Assembly: GCF_001886715.1 (NCBI RefSeq)
Contig: NZ_CP018082.1
Coordinates: 992,001 to 1,056,000, forward strand
Source of the DNA: Nocardia mangyaensis
GTDB taxonomy: Bacteria; Actinomycetota; Actinomycetes; Mycobacteriales; Mycobacteriaceae
Direction: 5' to 3'
DNA: 64,000 bases
Shown here: piece after piece, positions 52,848-61,482 of the stretch
Numbering within the stretch: position 1 is the first letter of the stretch
How the letters are laid out: each line of letters opens with the position of its first letter
Notes under the pieces: generated by a model
The model's database searches: none
Told to the model about the DNA's origin: nothing
What the model saw: the letters and a program-made list of their open reading frames with translations, nothing else
Program-made: the position numbers and the translations under genes

Positions 52848-54089
52848 TCACTCGGCGACCAAGCGCGCCTCGAAGACGCGCTGCAGGTCGCGGAACTGCT
52901 GGGCCTCGGTCGCGAACGGCGGGTTGGGTGCCATCCGGTTCGGGTCGGGATTGAGCAGGTAGGAGACGTACCAGCCGAGCGGATTCGACGGGGCCAGCGC
53001 CTGTTCCACGCTGTCGTCGTCGGCGTAGTCGGCGGCGTCGCTGAACAGTTCTACGGCGAGGTCGAGCTGTTCGACGTCGACCGCCTCGGGGCCCTCGGCC
53101 AGATCCTCGACCAGGCCGGTGAGCACGTAGACGTTCTCGTCGGTCACCTCGACCTCGAGCGAACCGTCGACCGCGGCGGTCTGCACCTCGGCGAAGGTGG
53201 AAACCCTGGCCAGCTCGTGTTCGTGATCGTCGGCCAGGTAGCGGGCCAGCGCGCGCTCGGAGGCGAACACCGTGATGGTCCGGCCGTTGCCGAGGAAGAT
53301 CGGCTCGTCGTCGAGGTAGCAGCGCAGGGTGTACTGCTCGCCGTCGGAGGTGACGATCTTGACCGGGTCGATGCCGACGCCGTGCCAGAACGACTCGTCC
53401 TCGTCTTCGTCGTCCTCGGCGGTGAGGTCGACGTTCTCGAACTCCTCGTCCTCCTCGGCGACATCGTCGGCGTCGACCACGTTCTCCTCGGCGGCCAGCA
53501 GCTCGGCCTCGGCGACGGCGACCGCGGCCGCGTCCACCTCGGGGGTGCTGACCACACTGTCGATCGCGTCGAGGACGTCGTCCCAGCCCTTGATGATGGC
53601 CGCCCCGACCTGGTCCCAGAGCTCCTCACCGTCGCGCCCGGCAAACGTGCTCACCCCGCTGGCCAGCGCGCCGAGCACCGGGTTGGACCCGAAGAACTTG
53701 GTCACCACGTCGAGTTCGCACACCTCGCCGATGTTGCGCACCATCGCCAGGGTGTCCTCGAGCTCGCCGATGACCTCGGCCTCGGGATCGCCCGCGGCCA
53801 GCTCCGGCACCGCGACCAGATCGAAGCTGAAGTTCTCCTCCGGCTCCAGCTCGGCGGCCGACAGACCGGCGATGACCGCCCAGGACGGGTGGTCGACGAG
53901 GTCGTTGTCGGAGTTGGTGCGGATGAACGCCGCCAGCTCCGCAACGGACTCGAATCCGTAGAGGTCGTCCTCGTGACCGAGGAACGCCTCCCACTCGTCG
54001 TCACCGTCGCGCCAGCGCGGTGCCCACAGGGTGACGAGATCGCCATCGGTCAGACCGAGCTCGATCGGGACGATGTCTCCAGAAGCCAT
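52848..54089 (-). CDS. Rv3311-like conserved hypothetical protein
   Basis: A 413-residue soluble, strongly acidic protein conserved in mycobacteria and relatives at this place (Rv3311, between add and upp). Visible parts: an N-terminal domain (PIELGLTDGDLVTLWAPRWRDGDDEWEAFLG), a long run of Asp/Glu around residues 205-235, and a C-terminal half ending NPDPNRMAPNPPFATEAQQFRDLQRVFEA. No known domain, signal peptide or membrane segment is visible. Function unknown; synteny suggests a conserved role. Confidence 0.8.
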   Translation of the reverse strand: MASGDIVPIELGLTDGDLVTLWAPRWRDGDDEWEAFLGHEDDLYGFESVAELAAFIRTNSDNDLVDHPSWAVIAGLSAAELEPEENFSFDLVAVPELAAGDPEAEVIGELEDTLAMVRNIGEVCELDVVTKFFGSNPVLGALASGVSTFAGRDGEELWDQVGAAIIKGWDDVLDAIDSVVSTPEVDAAAVAVAEAELLAAEENVVDADDVAEEDEEFENVDLTAEDDEDEDESFWHGVGIDPVKIVTSDGEQYTLRCYLDDEPIFLGNGRTITVFASERALARYLADDHEHELARVSTFAEVQTAAVDGSLEVEVTDENVYVLTGLVEDLAEGPEAVDVEQLDLAVELFSDAADYADDDSVEQALAPSNPLGWYVSYLLNPDPNRMAPNPPFATEAQQFRDLQRVFEARLVAE

Positions 54090-54109
54090 GACGCGAAGCC
54101 TATCGAGCT

Positions 54110-54463
54110 TCAGCGCCGCGCACTATCCGGCCCGGGTGCTAACCGATCGGCCGGTACCGCGCTCGAGCCGGTGAGTGATTCGTTCAGTGTCGCAATGATG
54201 TTGGAACGCTCTGTCCCGGCGCCCTCGGTGGCCTGCTTGCAGGCGTGCAGGATCAGCTGCGCGGCCTCGGGCGGAGCGAGTGCGGTGATGCCTTCATCGA
54301 GGGTCAGCGCGACCAGCGCGCCGTCGCTGTTCACCTCGGCGGTGACCAGGCCGTCCTCGGTGGTGAATCGCCCGTTGACCTGCTTCAACCCGTACAGCGC
54401 CGCCTCCAGCGCCTCGAGTTTGTCGGTCACGCCCTTGACCAGGGCGTCCATTTCCGCACTCAC
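54110..54463 (-). CDS. YbaB/EbfC-like nucleoid-associated protein
   Basis: A 117-residue protein with the YbaB/EbfC fold: MDALVKGVTDKLEALEAALYGLKQV is an N-terminal helix, then a beta sheet (FTTEDGLVTAEVNSDGALVALTL) and a C-terminal helix. Such paralogues often accompany type VII secretion substrates in Nocardia and relatives. The GTG at 54463 overlaps the upstream stop by four bases (GTGA). Last gene of a four-gene operon. Confidence 0.78.
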   Translation of the reverse strand: MSAEMDALVKGVTDKLEALEAALYGLKQVNGRFTTEDGLVTAEVNSDGALVALTLDEGITALAPPEAAQLILHACKQATEGAGTERSNIIATLNESLTGSSAVPADRLAPGPDSARR

Positions 54464-54813
54464 AGTGGCCTCATCCAACTCGTCTGACCGGTGTCGGCGT
54501 CGTCGATGCGATCGAGCTCCTCGACGGCCTGGCGCCGAGTGGGCAGGTTCATCTTGTCCAGCAGTTCGTCGGGGATCTGGGCCTGCTCGCTGTAGACCTC
54601 GCGCAGCCGGGCGGCCGCGGCGATGGTCGAGCGCCGGGTCAGGCGCAGGATCTCGTCGGCGAGCGCCTGGGCGCCGTACTGGTACTCACTGCGCTCGAAC
54701 TTGATCGCGATCGGCAGACCCATACTGGTCGCGCGGACCGAGATCGTGCCCGACCGGTTGGTGCTGACCGCGGACTCCACATTGGGAACCTCGGGGATCG
54801 GCGTGCCGGTCAT
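54460..54813 (-). CDS. Small hypothetical protein of the type VII-associated operon
   Basis: A 117-residue protein beginning MTGTPIPEVPNVESAV, with a short beta region (SGTISVRATSMGLPIAIKFE) followed by helices (GAQALADEILRLTRRSTIAAAARLREVY). The short beta part then helix pattern resembles a YbaB-like fold, so it may be a divergent partner of the next gene product. Start and stop each overlap their neighbours by four bases. Confidence 0.65.
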   Translation of the reverse strand: MTGTPIPEVPNVESAVSTNRSGTISVRATSMGLPIAIKFERSEYQYGAQALADEILRLTRRSTIAAAARLREVYSEQAQIPDELLDKMNLPTRRQAVEELDRIDDADTGQTSWMRPL

Positions 54814-55940
54814 GAGGTAGGCCTGTAGAAGCCGTAGAACTCCATGCCACTGTTCTCCGTTCGGATGGAACTGATCGAGACGGGATCGCCCGCCTCGACG
54901 AGCTGCCCGTTGCCGACCACCATGGCGACGTGGCCGTCCCACACGGCCAGATCGCCCGGCATCAGATCACCGGGTGAGACCTGAGGGTTTCCGATGTGCT
55001 GTTCCTGCGCGAGCCGGGGCAGTTCGACCCCGGCCTCGCCGTAGGCGTACTTGGTGAGGCCACTGCAGTCGATGCCGGAACCCGGGGTGTTGCCGCCCCA
55101 GACGTACGGTGTGCCGACGGCGCTGATGGCCGAGCGGACCGCGGTCGCGGCCTCTTCGTTCGGCGCCTCGACGACGCTGCCGTCGGGCAGGGTGATCTTG
55201 ACACCGGTGCCGCTCGACCCGGCCGAGGAGCCGGATTCGGTCGAGGGCGCTCCGTTGCCGGGGGCGGTTCCGCCGGTGGCCGCCGGGGAGCCGGAACTGG
55301 TCAGCGCCGAGGAGGCCGACGACGACATGGCGCCGAGCATCGAGCTACCGGTGCTCGCGACCGTGGACAGCAGGTTGGAACCGAGCGTGGACGCGGCGTT
55401 GGTCGCGCCGCCGGCGGTGCCGGCCAACGGTGTGCTCGACGGTGCCGGGGTGAGCCCCTGGATCGCCGCGGTCTGGGTGCTCAGTTCGTCCTGCACCCGG
55501 CCGACGACGCCGAGGCCCTGGCCGATGTGGTCGATCGCCGAGCTCACGACGGCGGTGAGGCCGACCGGCGTGCCGAGGGTGGGTGCCAGTGCGGATACAT
55601 TGGTCAGGAACGAGTTGACGATCCCGTCGAGTTCCTTCTGCCCGGTCTCGACGTAGGCCGCGGCCTGGTCGACCACGGTCGCCATCTCGTTGCCGTTGTC
55701 GGACAGGGTGGCCGAGGAGGTCTGTACGCGCAGTGCTTTGGAGGTGGCCGCGTCGACGGCGACACCGTCCCACGCGGTGTTCACGGCGTTGATGCCGCTG
55801 CGCCCGAGCTCGTAGATCTGGTCGAGATTGGTGGAGGTCGACCGCAGCCCGTCGGAGGCGCCGCCGGCGCCGACCACTCCGCTACCGAAGCTCGACAGCA
55901 GGTCGTAGAGCGGTTGGGCGATGCCGCTGAGGTCGATCAT
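54810..55940 (-). CDS. NlpC/P60 (C40) peptidase with WXG-like N-terminus
   Basis: A 376-residue protein with three parts. The N-terminal helical region (about 1-150) contains NTAWDGVAVDAA, a WXG-like turn as in type VII substrates. A Ser/Gly/Ala-rich linker spans about 165-245. The C-terminal NlpC/P60 domain has catalytic Cys in GIDCSGLTKYAYG, His in WDGHVAMVVG and the usual PGDLMPGDLAVW. No Sec signal is present, so export by a type VII-like route is inferred. C40 enzymes cut peptidoglycan peptides. It overlaps both neighbours by four bases. Confidence 0.83.
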   Translation of the reverse strand: MIDLSGIAQPLYDLLSSFGSGVVGAGGASDGLRSTSTNLDQIYELGRSGINAVNTAWDGVAVDAATSKALRVQTSSATLSDNGNEMATVVDQAAAYVETGQKELDGIVNSFLTNVSALAPTLGTPVGLTAVVSSAIDHIGQGLGVVGRVQDELSTQTAAIQGLTPAPSSTPLAGTAGGATNAASTLGSNLLSTVASTGSSMLGAMSSSASSALTSSGSPAATGGTAPGNGAPSTESGSSAGSSGTGVKITLPDGSVVEAPNEEAATAVRSAISAVGTPYVWGGNTPGSGIDCSGLTKYAYGEAGVELPRLAQEQHIGNPQVSPGDLMPGDLAVWDGHVAMVVGNGQLVEAGDPVSISSIRTENSGMEFYGFYRPTS

Positions 55941-56266
55941 GCGCCCGCACCGAGTTCGCCGGCCGTCGACCCGAGCGCGGCGGCGTTGTTCAGATCGGTG
56001 TCGACGAGCGTGGCGGCGGCGCCGGCCGTGGCCGTGCCCATGCTCGCCATGACGGCCGACAGCTGACCGATGGCCGCCACGTGGCCGAAGTGCGCGGCGG
56101 AGTAGGCGGCCACGAAATCACCGCCGATCAGGCCCATGATCGGGCCGAGCAGGGTGGGGTCGGAAGCCACCGCACCAGCCGCCGCGGTGGCCAGGTCGGT
56201 GGCCATGACCTCGGCAGTTCCGCTATAGGCGACGATGCCCTCGGCATCGGCCGACATCTTTACCAT
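55937..56266 (-). CDS. EspC-like type VII secretion target
   Basis: A 109-residue, alanine-rich helical protein with no signal peptide: [25 protein letters not shown] then helices ending [18 protein letters not shown]. It resembles the EspC/DUF2580 family of ESX-linked secreted proteins in size and composition and in its place before an NlpC/P60 gene. The stop overlaps the next start by four bases. First gene of the operon, divergent from upp. Confidence 0.68.
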   Translation of the reverse strand: MVKMSADAEGIVAYSGTAEVMATDLATAAAGAVASDPTLLGPIMGLIGGDFVAAYSAAHFGHVAAIGQLSAVMASMGTATAGAAATLVDTDLNNAAALGSTAGELGAGA

Positions 56267-56396
56267 CGAACTTCCCCCAATCCTCGAGTTCCCGGGCAGA
56301 GTACGTCATTCAATAGCTTCGACGCACCGGCGCCGCGTTCGGTTCCCTCGACCGCGAAATTTCCCCAGCAGTCGCACCGGAACCGCCTGGCGACTT

Positions 56397-56402
56397 TATC
56401 GT
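56397..56402 (+). promoter_or_regulatory. -10 element of upp, implying a leaderless mRNA
   Basis: TATCGT (TANNNT) ends 6 bases before the ATG at 56409, leaving no room for a leader, and no ribosome-binding site is present. Confidence 0.5.
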
Positions 56403-56408
56403 TTTTTC

Positions 56409-57032
56409 ATGCGCACCGACACTGTCGACCATCCGCTCGCCGCGACGCTGCTGAGCACCATGCGGGACGCCCGCTCCGACAACGCCACCTTCCGCAATGC
56501 TCTGCGCGACCTCACCGGCATCCTCATCTACGAGGCGCTGCGCGACGCGCCGGTGGTGCGTGCGCCCATCGACACACCGGTCGCCGTCACCGAGGGGGTG
56601 CGCCTGGCCGCGCCGCCGCTGCTCGTTCCGGTGCTGCGGGCCGGCCTCGGCATGGTGTACGCGGCCGCCGATCTCGTGCCGCAGGCCCGCGTCGGCTTCG
56701 TCGGCATCGCCCGCGACGAACAGACCCACGAGCCCGTGCCCTATCTGGAATCGCTGCCCGAGGACCTCACCGGCCTGCCGGTGTTCGTCCTCGATCCCAT
56801 GCTGGCCACCGGCGGTTCGATGCTCTACACCCTCGAACTCCTCGCCGCCCGACGCGCCACCGACATCACCGCCGTCTGCGTCGTCTCCGCCCCTGAAGGC
56901 GTTGCCGCCCTGGCCGACTCGGGCCTCCCGGTCCGCCTGATCACCGCCGCGGTCGATGAGGAACTCAACGAGAACGCCTACATCGTCCCCGGCCTCGGCG
57001 ACGCGGGCGACCGCCAGTTCGGCCCGCGCTGA
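56409..57032 (+). CDS. upp: Uracil phosphoribosyltransferase
   Basis: A 207-residue enzyme making UMP from uracil and [15 protein letters not shown], the PRPP loop [13 protein letters not shown] and the uracil-binding C-terminus ([28 protein letters not shown]) are all intact. The start is set by the family N-terminus and a -10 box that makes the message leaderless. It works with cdd and deoA in pyrimidine salvage. Confidence 0.96.
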   Translation: MRTDTVDHPLAATLLSTMRDARSDNATFRNALRDLTGILIYEALRDAPVVRAPIDTPVAVTEGVRLAAPPLLVPVLRAGLGMVYAAADLVPQARVGFVGIARDEQTHEPVPYLESLPEDLTGLPVFVLDPMLATGGSMLYTLELLAARRATDITAVCVVSAPEGVAALADSGLPVRLITAAVDEELNENAYIVPGLGDAGDRQFGPR

Positions 57033-57055
57033 ATCGGACGCGGGACCACCGCAAG

Positions 57056-57081
57056 CCGGCGCGGCGCACTTCTCGCCGGCG
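57056..57081. terminator. Weak hairpin between upp and pmmB
   Basis: GCCGGCG and CGCCGGC, 7-base arms with a 12-base loop, between convergent genes. It could be chance in GC-rich DNA. Confidence 0.35.
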
Positions 57082-57093
57082 CCGACGCAGGCC

Positions 57094-58599
57094 CTAGCCG
57101 GTCGCGGCGAGCGACCGGCAGTACGTTCCTAGTTCGGTGAGGCGTTCCGACGCAGCGGCTCTGGCTGTCGGCAGGTCGGCCGTCGTTGCCACCGGAGCGA
57201 AGACTTCGAGGTAGCACTTGAGTTTCGGCTCGGTGCCCGAGGGGCGCACGACGATGCGGAAGTCGTCGGCGTCGAAGATGAGGGCGTCGGTGCGCAGTGG
57301 GCCGCGGACCTGCGCTTGGTCGGTGAATTTCACCGGGGTACCGGCTATTTCGCTGGGTGGGTCGGCGCGCAGGACGGCGGCGAGGGCGCCTGCCGCGGCG
57401 TGGTCGGGCAGGCGCAGGGAGACCTGGTCGCCCGCGTGCAGACCGAATTCGACAGCGTAGGAGTCCAATTCGTCGACCAGGCAGGTGTCCTGCGCCTTCA
57501 ACAGGGCGACGAGATCGGCGGCCGACACAGCTGCCGAGATGCCGTCCTTGTCACGCACCTTCGCCGGGTCCACACAGTGGCCGATCGCCTCCTCGTAGGC
57601 GTACACGAGCCCGTCACCCGCTCTGGCCAGCCATTTGAAGCCGGTCAGGGTTTCCGCGTAGCGGGCCGAGCGCGCGGCCGCCAGCTTCGCGAGCAGGCGT
57701 GAGGAGACGATGGTGGTGGCGACCAGGGGCTCGGCGGGGGCGGTGCGCAGGACGTAGTCGGCCAGCAGCACGCCGGTCTCGTCGCCGCGCAGCATCCGCC
57801 AGCCCTGCGGTCCCAGCACACCGAGGGCGCAGCGGTCGGCATCGGGGTCGAGCGCGATCGCCACATCGGCGTCGACCCGCTCGGCCAGGGCGAGCAGCAG
57901 GTCGGCGGCGCCGGGTTCCTCGGGGTTGGGGAAGGCGACGGTGGGGAAGTCGGGATCGGGCGCGAACTGCTCGTCGACGACGTGCACATCGGTGAACCCG
58001 GCCGCGGCCAGTGCCCGCACCGCGAGTTCGCCGCCGACCCCGTGCAGGGGAGTCAGCGCGATCCGCACCTCGGCCCGCGCACCGGGCCCGCCCAGCAGCG
58101 CGGGCAGGTCGGCGACCCGCGCGAGATACCGATCGACCAGCTCCGCACCGGAGGTCGAAACCGGCTCCCTGGCAACAGGTTCGGCCACGACCTCGATGCA
58201 CTTCTCGATCTCGGTGTCGGCGGGCGCGATGAGCTGTGCCCCACCGTCGAGATACACCTTGTACCCGTTGTCGGCGGGCGGATTGTGCGAGGCGGTGATC
58301 TGCACGCCGGCCACCGCGCCCAGCTCGCGCACCGCGAAGGCCACCACCGGCGTCGGCACCGGCTCGGGCAGCAGCGTCACCGGGAAGCCCGCCGCCGCGA
58401 AGATCTCGGCCGTGGTGGTCGCGAACTCGGCCGACCCGTGCCGGGCATCGCGTCCGACGACCACCGCGCCGCCGCCCAGACACCGTTCCCGCAGCCAGGC
58501 GGCCACCCCGGCCGTGGCCCGCGACACCGTGGTCACGTTCATCCCGTCCGGGCCATCGCGCAGCGGTCCGCGCAGGCCCGCGGTCCCGAAGCGCAGCAT
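57094..58599 (-). CDS. pmmB: Phosphomannomutase/phosphoglucomutase
   Basis: A 501-residue alpha-D-phosphohexomutase (PmmB, Rv3308 place) interconverting hexose 6- and 1-phosphates, or pentose phosphates by its salvage context. TASHNPPADNGYKVY has the phosphoserine, DPDADRCA the metal site, RGDETG the sugar loop and RPSGTEPKLKCYLE the phosphate loop. It starts directly after the deoD stop. Ribose 1-phosphate released by DeoD and DeoA could be a substrate for a mutase placed here; that is inference. Confidence 0.94.
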   Translation of the reverse strand: MLRFGTAGLRGPLRDGPDGMNVTTVSRATAGVAAWLRERCLGGGAVVVGRDARHGSAEFATTTAEIFAAAGFPVTLLPEPVPTPVVAFAVRELGAVAGVQITASHNPPADNGYKVYLDGGAQLIAPADTEIEKCIEVVAEPVAREPVSTSGAELVDRYLARVADLPALLGGPGARAEVRIALTPLHGVGGELAVRALAAAGFTDVHVVDEQFAPDPDFPTVAFPNPEEPGAADLLLALAERVDADVAIALDPDADRCALGVLGPQGWRMLRGDETGVLLADYVLRTAPAEPLVATTIVSSRLLAKLAAARSARYAETLTGFKWLARAGDGLVYAYEEAIGHCVDPAKVRDKDGISAAVSAADLVALLKAQDTCLVDELDSYAVEFGLHAGDQVSLRLPDHAAAGALAAVLRADPPSEIAGTPVKFTDQAQVRGPLRTDALIFDADDFRIVVRPSGTEPKLKCYLEVFAPVATTADLPTARAAASERLTELGTYCRSLAATG

Positions 58600-59379
58600 C
58601 TACACGCGCTCCAGAATCCCGCGCAGCAGCTTGCCCAGCCGGGGCGCGGCCGCCTGCCCCTCGGCGAGCACCTCCGCGTGCGACAGATGCGCACCGGTGA
58701 CACCCGCGGCCAGATTGGTGACCAGCGAGATCCCGAGCACCTTCGCGCCACGCGAACGCGCCTCGATCGCCTCCAGGACCGTCGACATGCCGACCAGATC
58801 GGCACCGATCGTGGCCAGCATGCGGATCTCGGCGGGCGTCTCGTACTGCGGACCGGTGAGTCCGGCGTAGACGCCGTCGCTCAGGCTCGGATCGATCTCC
58901 CTGGCCAGCGCCCGCAACTCCGGGTCCCAGGCATCGACCAGATCGACGAACCGCGCCCCTTCGAGCGGGGTCCGCGCGGTGAGATTGAGGTGATCGGCGA
59001 TCAGCACCGGCTCACCCACTTGCAGGCCGGGCCTGATCCCACCCGCGGCATTGGTGAGCAGGACGATCTCGGCGCCCGCGGCGATCGCGGCGGTCACCGG
59101 GTGCACGACCTGCTGGGGGGTGTAGCCCTCGTAGAGATGCTGACGGCCCATCAGCAGCAGCACGTTGTTGTCGTTCACGGTGAGCGAATGCACCATGCCG
59201 CCGTGCCCCTGCGCACTGGGTCGGCCGAACCCGGGTAACTCCGGCATGGCGATCGAGGCACGCGGCGCCCCGATCTCGGCTGCTGCCTCCTGCCACCCCG
59301 ATCCCAGCACCACGGCCACGCGGTGACGCGGCACTCCCGTACGTTCGGCGATCGCCTGAGCGGCCTGTTCGGCAAGCAT
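58600..59379 (-). CDS. deoD: Purine nucleoside phosphorylase
   Basis: A 259-residue trimeric-type purine nucleoside phosphorylase (M. tuberculosis DeoD/PunA). [13 protein letters not shown] binds phosphate, [11 protein letters not shown] the His loop, [28 protein letters not shown] the base site and [11 protein letters not shown] is diagnostic; [11 protein letters not shown] follows. Operon with pmmB. An 8-base-arm palindrome lies 10 bases before the start. Confidence 0.96.
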   Translation of the reverse strand: MLAEQAAQAIAERTGVPRHRVAVVLGSGWQEAAAEIGAPRASIAMPELPGFGRPSAQGHGGMVHSLTVNDNNVLLLMGRQHLYEGYTPQQVVHPVTAAIAAGAEIVLLTNAAGGIRPGLQVGEPVLIADHLNLTARTPLEGARFVDLVDAWDPELRALAREIDPSLSDGVYAGLTGPQYETPAEIRMLATIGADLVGMSTVLEAIEARSRGAKVLGISLVTNLAAGVTGAHLSHAEVLAEGQAAAPRLGKLLRGILERV

Positions 59380-59388
59380 GCTGTGATA

Positions 59389-59408
59389 CTAGCGGCGGGC
59401 GCCGCTAG
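59389..59408. promoter_or_regulatory. Palindrome in the deoD/enoyl-CoA hydratase divergent region
   Basis: CTAGCGGC-GGGC-GCCGCTAG, perfect arms. CTAG is rare in such genomes, so a chance match is unlikely. The position, just before deoD, fits an operator. Confidence 0.5.
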
Positions 59409-59529
59409 TTCGCGGCTCCCAGGGGCCGCCCCTCCTCGAGGTCGGGGTGCGGGGCTGGACAGGCGAGCAGCCTCGGCCCGGACTACCCGCGAGTAAGTAC
59501 ATGCCCAGCTGCGGTTTATTCTTCCCTGC

Positions 59530-60231
59530 ATGCCGTATTTGGAGCGCTCCGGTGACGTGTTCGTGCTGTACCTCGGAAACGAGGGCCAGACCGACAACGA
59601 GAACCGTTTTTCGCCGGACTGGATCGATGCTTTCCACGCCGAGCTCGACAAGGTCGAGGCGTCCGAGGGCGCGGCCGCGCTGGTGACCGTCGCGACCGGC
59701 AAATTCTACAGCAACGGTCTCGACACCGACTGGGTGTTCGGCAACCTGGACAAGATTCACGGCTACCTGGACCGCGTGCACACCCTCTACACCCGCTTGC
59801 TGACCTTCCCCCTGCCGACCGTCGCCGCGATCAACGGTCACGCGTTCGGTGCGGGCGCGATGCTGGCCCTCTCGCACGACTTCAGCGTGATGCGCGGTGA
59901 CCGCGGCTTCTGGTCGCTGCCCGAGGTGCACCTCGGCATGCCCTTCACCGTCGGGATGAACGGCCTGCTCAAGGGGCGTCTCGCCAACCCGGTGTGCGTG
60001 CAGGCCATGACCACCGGCCACCGTTTCGGTGCCGACGAGGCCATCGCCGCCGGCATCGTGACCGCCAAGGCCGATGCCGAGGAGGTGCTGCCCGCCGCGA
60101 TCGCGCGCGCGGCCGCGCTGACCAGCTTGCGCAAGCCGATCGCCCCGATCATCAAGACCGCCCTGCACGCCGAGACCCTCGCCGCGCTGGCCACCCCGGT
60201 CACCCCGGAGAACCTGCCGTTCGGCAACTGA
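59530..60231 (+). CDS. Enoyl-CoA hydratase/isomerase family protein
   Basis: A 233-residue crotonase-fold protein most like delta3,delta2-enoyl-CoA isomerases. KFYSNGLDTDWVFG and VAAINGHAFGAGAMLALSHDFSVM give the oxyanion hole, and PEVHLGMPFTVGM supplies the third conserved segment. The substrate is probably a fatty enoyl-CoA. TATTCT (59517-59522) 7 bases before the ATG suggests a leaderless transcript. Not part of the salvage pathway around it. Confidence 0.87.
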   Translation: MPYLERSGDVFVLYLGNEGQTDNENRFSPDWIDAFHAELDKVEASEGAAALVTVATGKFYSNGLDTDWVFGNLDKIHGYLDRVHTLYTRLLTFPLPTVAAINGHAFGAGAMLALSHDFSVMRGDRGFWSLPEVHLGMPFTVGMNGLLKGRLANPVCVQAMTTGHRFGADEAIAAGIVTAKADAEEVLPAAIARAAALTSLRKPIAPIIKTALHAETLAALATPVTPENLPFGN

Positions 60232-60279
60232 GCACTCGCCGGTGCGCCCCGGTCCGTCACTGATGCGAGACTGGAGGGT

Positions 60280-61482
60280 ATGGCACCCTCGCGCACCGGC
60301 GAACTCTCGGCCACCGCGTCCGATGCCGCGATCCTCGCGGCCTCGGCCGAACTGATCGGTCTCTCACACGCGATCCACGCCGAACCCGAGCTCGCCTTCG
60401 CCGAGACGCGCAGCGTGGCCAAGGTCCTCGAACCGCTGGTCGGACGTGGTTTCGCCGTCACCACCGGCGTCGCGGGCCTGCCGACCGCGTTTCGCGCCGT
60501 CTACGGCAGCGGCCCGCTGACCGTCGGCATCTGTGCCGAATACGACGCGCTCCCCGAGATCGGGCACGCCTGCGGGCACAACATCATCGCCGCCTCGGCC
60601 GTCGGCGCCGCGCTCGGCCTGGCCGAGGTGGCCGATCCGCTCGGCCTGACCGTCGTCGTGCTCGGCACTCCGGCCGAGGAGAGCGGCGGCGGCAAGATCC
60701 TCATGCTGGAAGCGGGTGCCTTCGACGACATCGCGATGGCGATGATGGTGCACCCCGGCCCCGTCGACATCGTCGGCGCGCGGTCACTGGCCCTGGCCGA
60801 TCTGGCGATCACCTTCCACGGTCGTGAAGCGCACGCCAGCGCCGCACCCGAACTGGGCCGCAACGCGGGCGACGCGGTGACGCTGACCCAGGTTGCCCTC
60901 GGATTGCTGCGCCAGCACCTGCGCCCCGGTCAACAACTGCACGGTATAGTGTCCGACGGTGGCGTAGCCCCCAACATCGTGCCCGGACGCGCGGAGTTGC
61001 TGTACTACCTCCGCGCTGCCGATTCCACCTCCCTCGACGACCTGATGCGCCGAGCGAAGGCGTGTTTCGAAGCGGGCGCCCTGGCAACCGGCTGCACTCA
61101 CGACATACGGACGCTCGCGCCCACCTATACCGAGCTCACCCCCGATCCGGTTCTCTCGGCGCTCTACCGCGCGCAGCTCACCGGGCTGGGCCGGACGCCG
61201 ATCGCGCCCGAGCTCGAGGTGCTGCGTCCGCTCGGGAGCACCGACATGGGCAACGTCACCAACGTCATCCCCGGCATCCACCCGGTGATCGGTATCGATG
61301 CCGGTGGCGCGGTGACTCATCAGCCCGAGTTCGCGACCGCCGCGGTGAACACCTCGGCTGATCGGGCGGTGCTCGACGGCGCCCTCGCACTGTCGCGTAC
61401 CGCTGTCGCGACGGCGCGCGATGAAGTACACAGGGACAGGTTGTTGCAACGGTTGCTCCAACGACAGGAGGACATTCGGTGA
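60280..61482 (+). CDS. amiB1: M20-family amidohydrolase (AmiB1-like)
   Basis: A 400-residue M20D metal-dependent amidohydrolase. EYDALPEIGHACGHNIIAASAVGAALGL and GTPAEESGGGKILMLEAGAFDD carry metal ligands and the catalytic Glu; HGREAHASAAPELGRNA is the lid/dimer part. Substrates are N-acyl amino acids or similar amides; not known here. It ends with a four-base overlap (GTGA) to the next M20 gene, matching the M. tuberculosis amiB1-amiA1 pair. Confidence 0.9.
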   Translation: MAPSRTGELSATASDAAILAASAELIGLSHAIHAEPELAFAETRSVAKVLEPLVGRGFAVTTGVAGLPTAFRAVYGSGPLTVGICAEYDALPEIGHACGHNIIAASAVGAALGLAEVADPLGLTVVVLGTPAEESGGGKILMLEAGAFDDIAMAMMVHPGPVDIVGARSLALADLAITFHGREAHASAAPELGRNAGDAVTLTQVALGLLRQHLRPGQQLHGIVSDGGVAPNIVPGRAELLYYLRAADSTSLDDLMRRAKACFEAGALATGCTHDIRTLAPTYTELTPDPVLSALYRAQLTGLGRTPIAPELEVLRPLGSTDMGNVTNVIPGIHPVIGIDAGGAVTHQPEFATAAVNTSADRAVLDGALALSRTAVATARDEVHRDRLLQRLLQRQEDIR

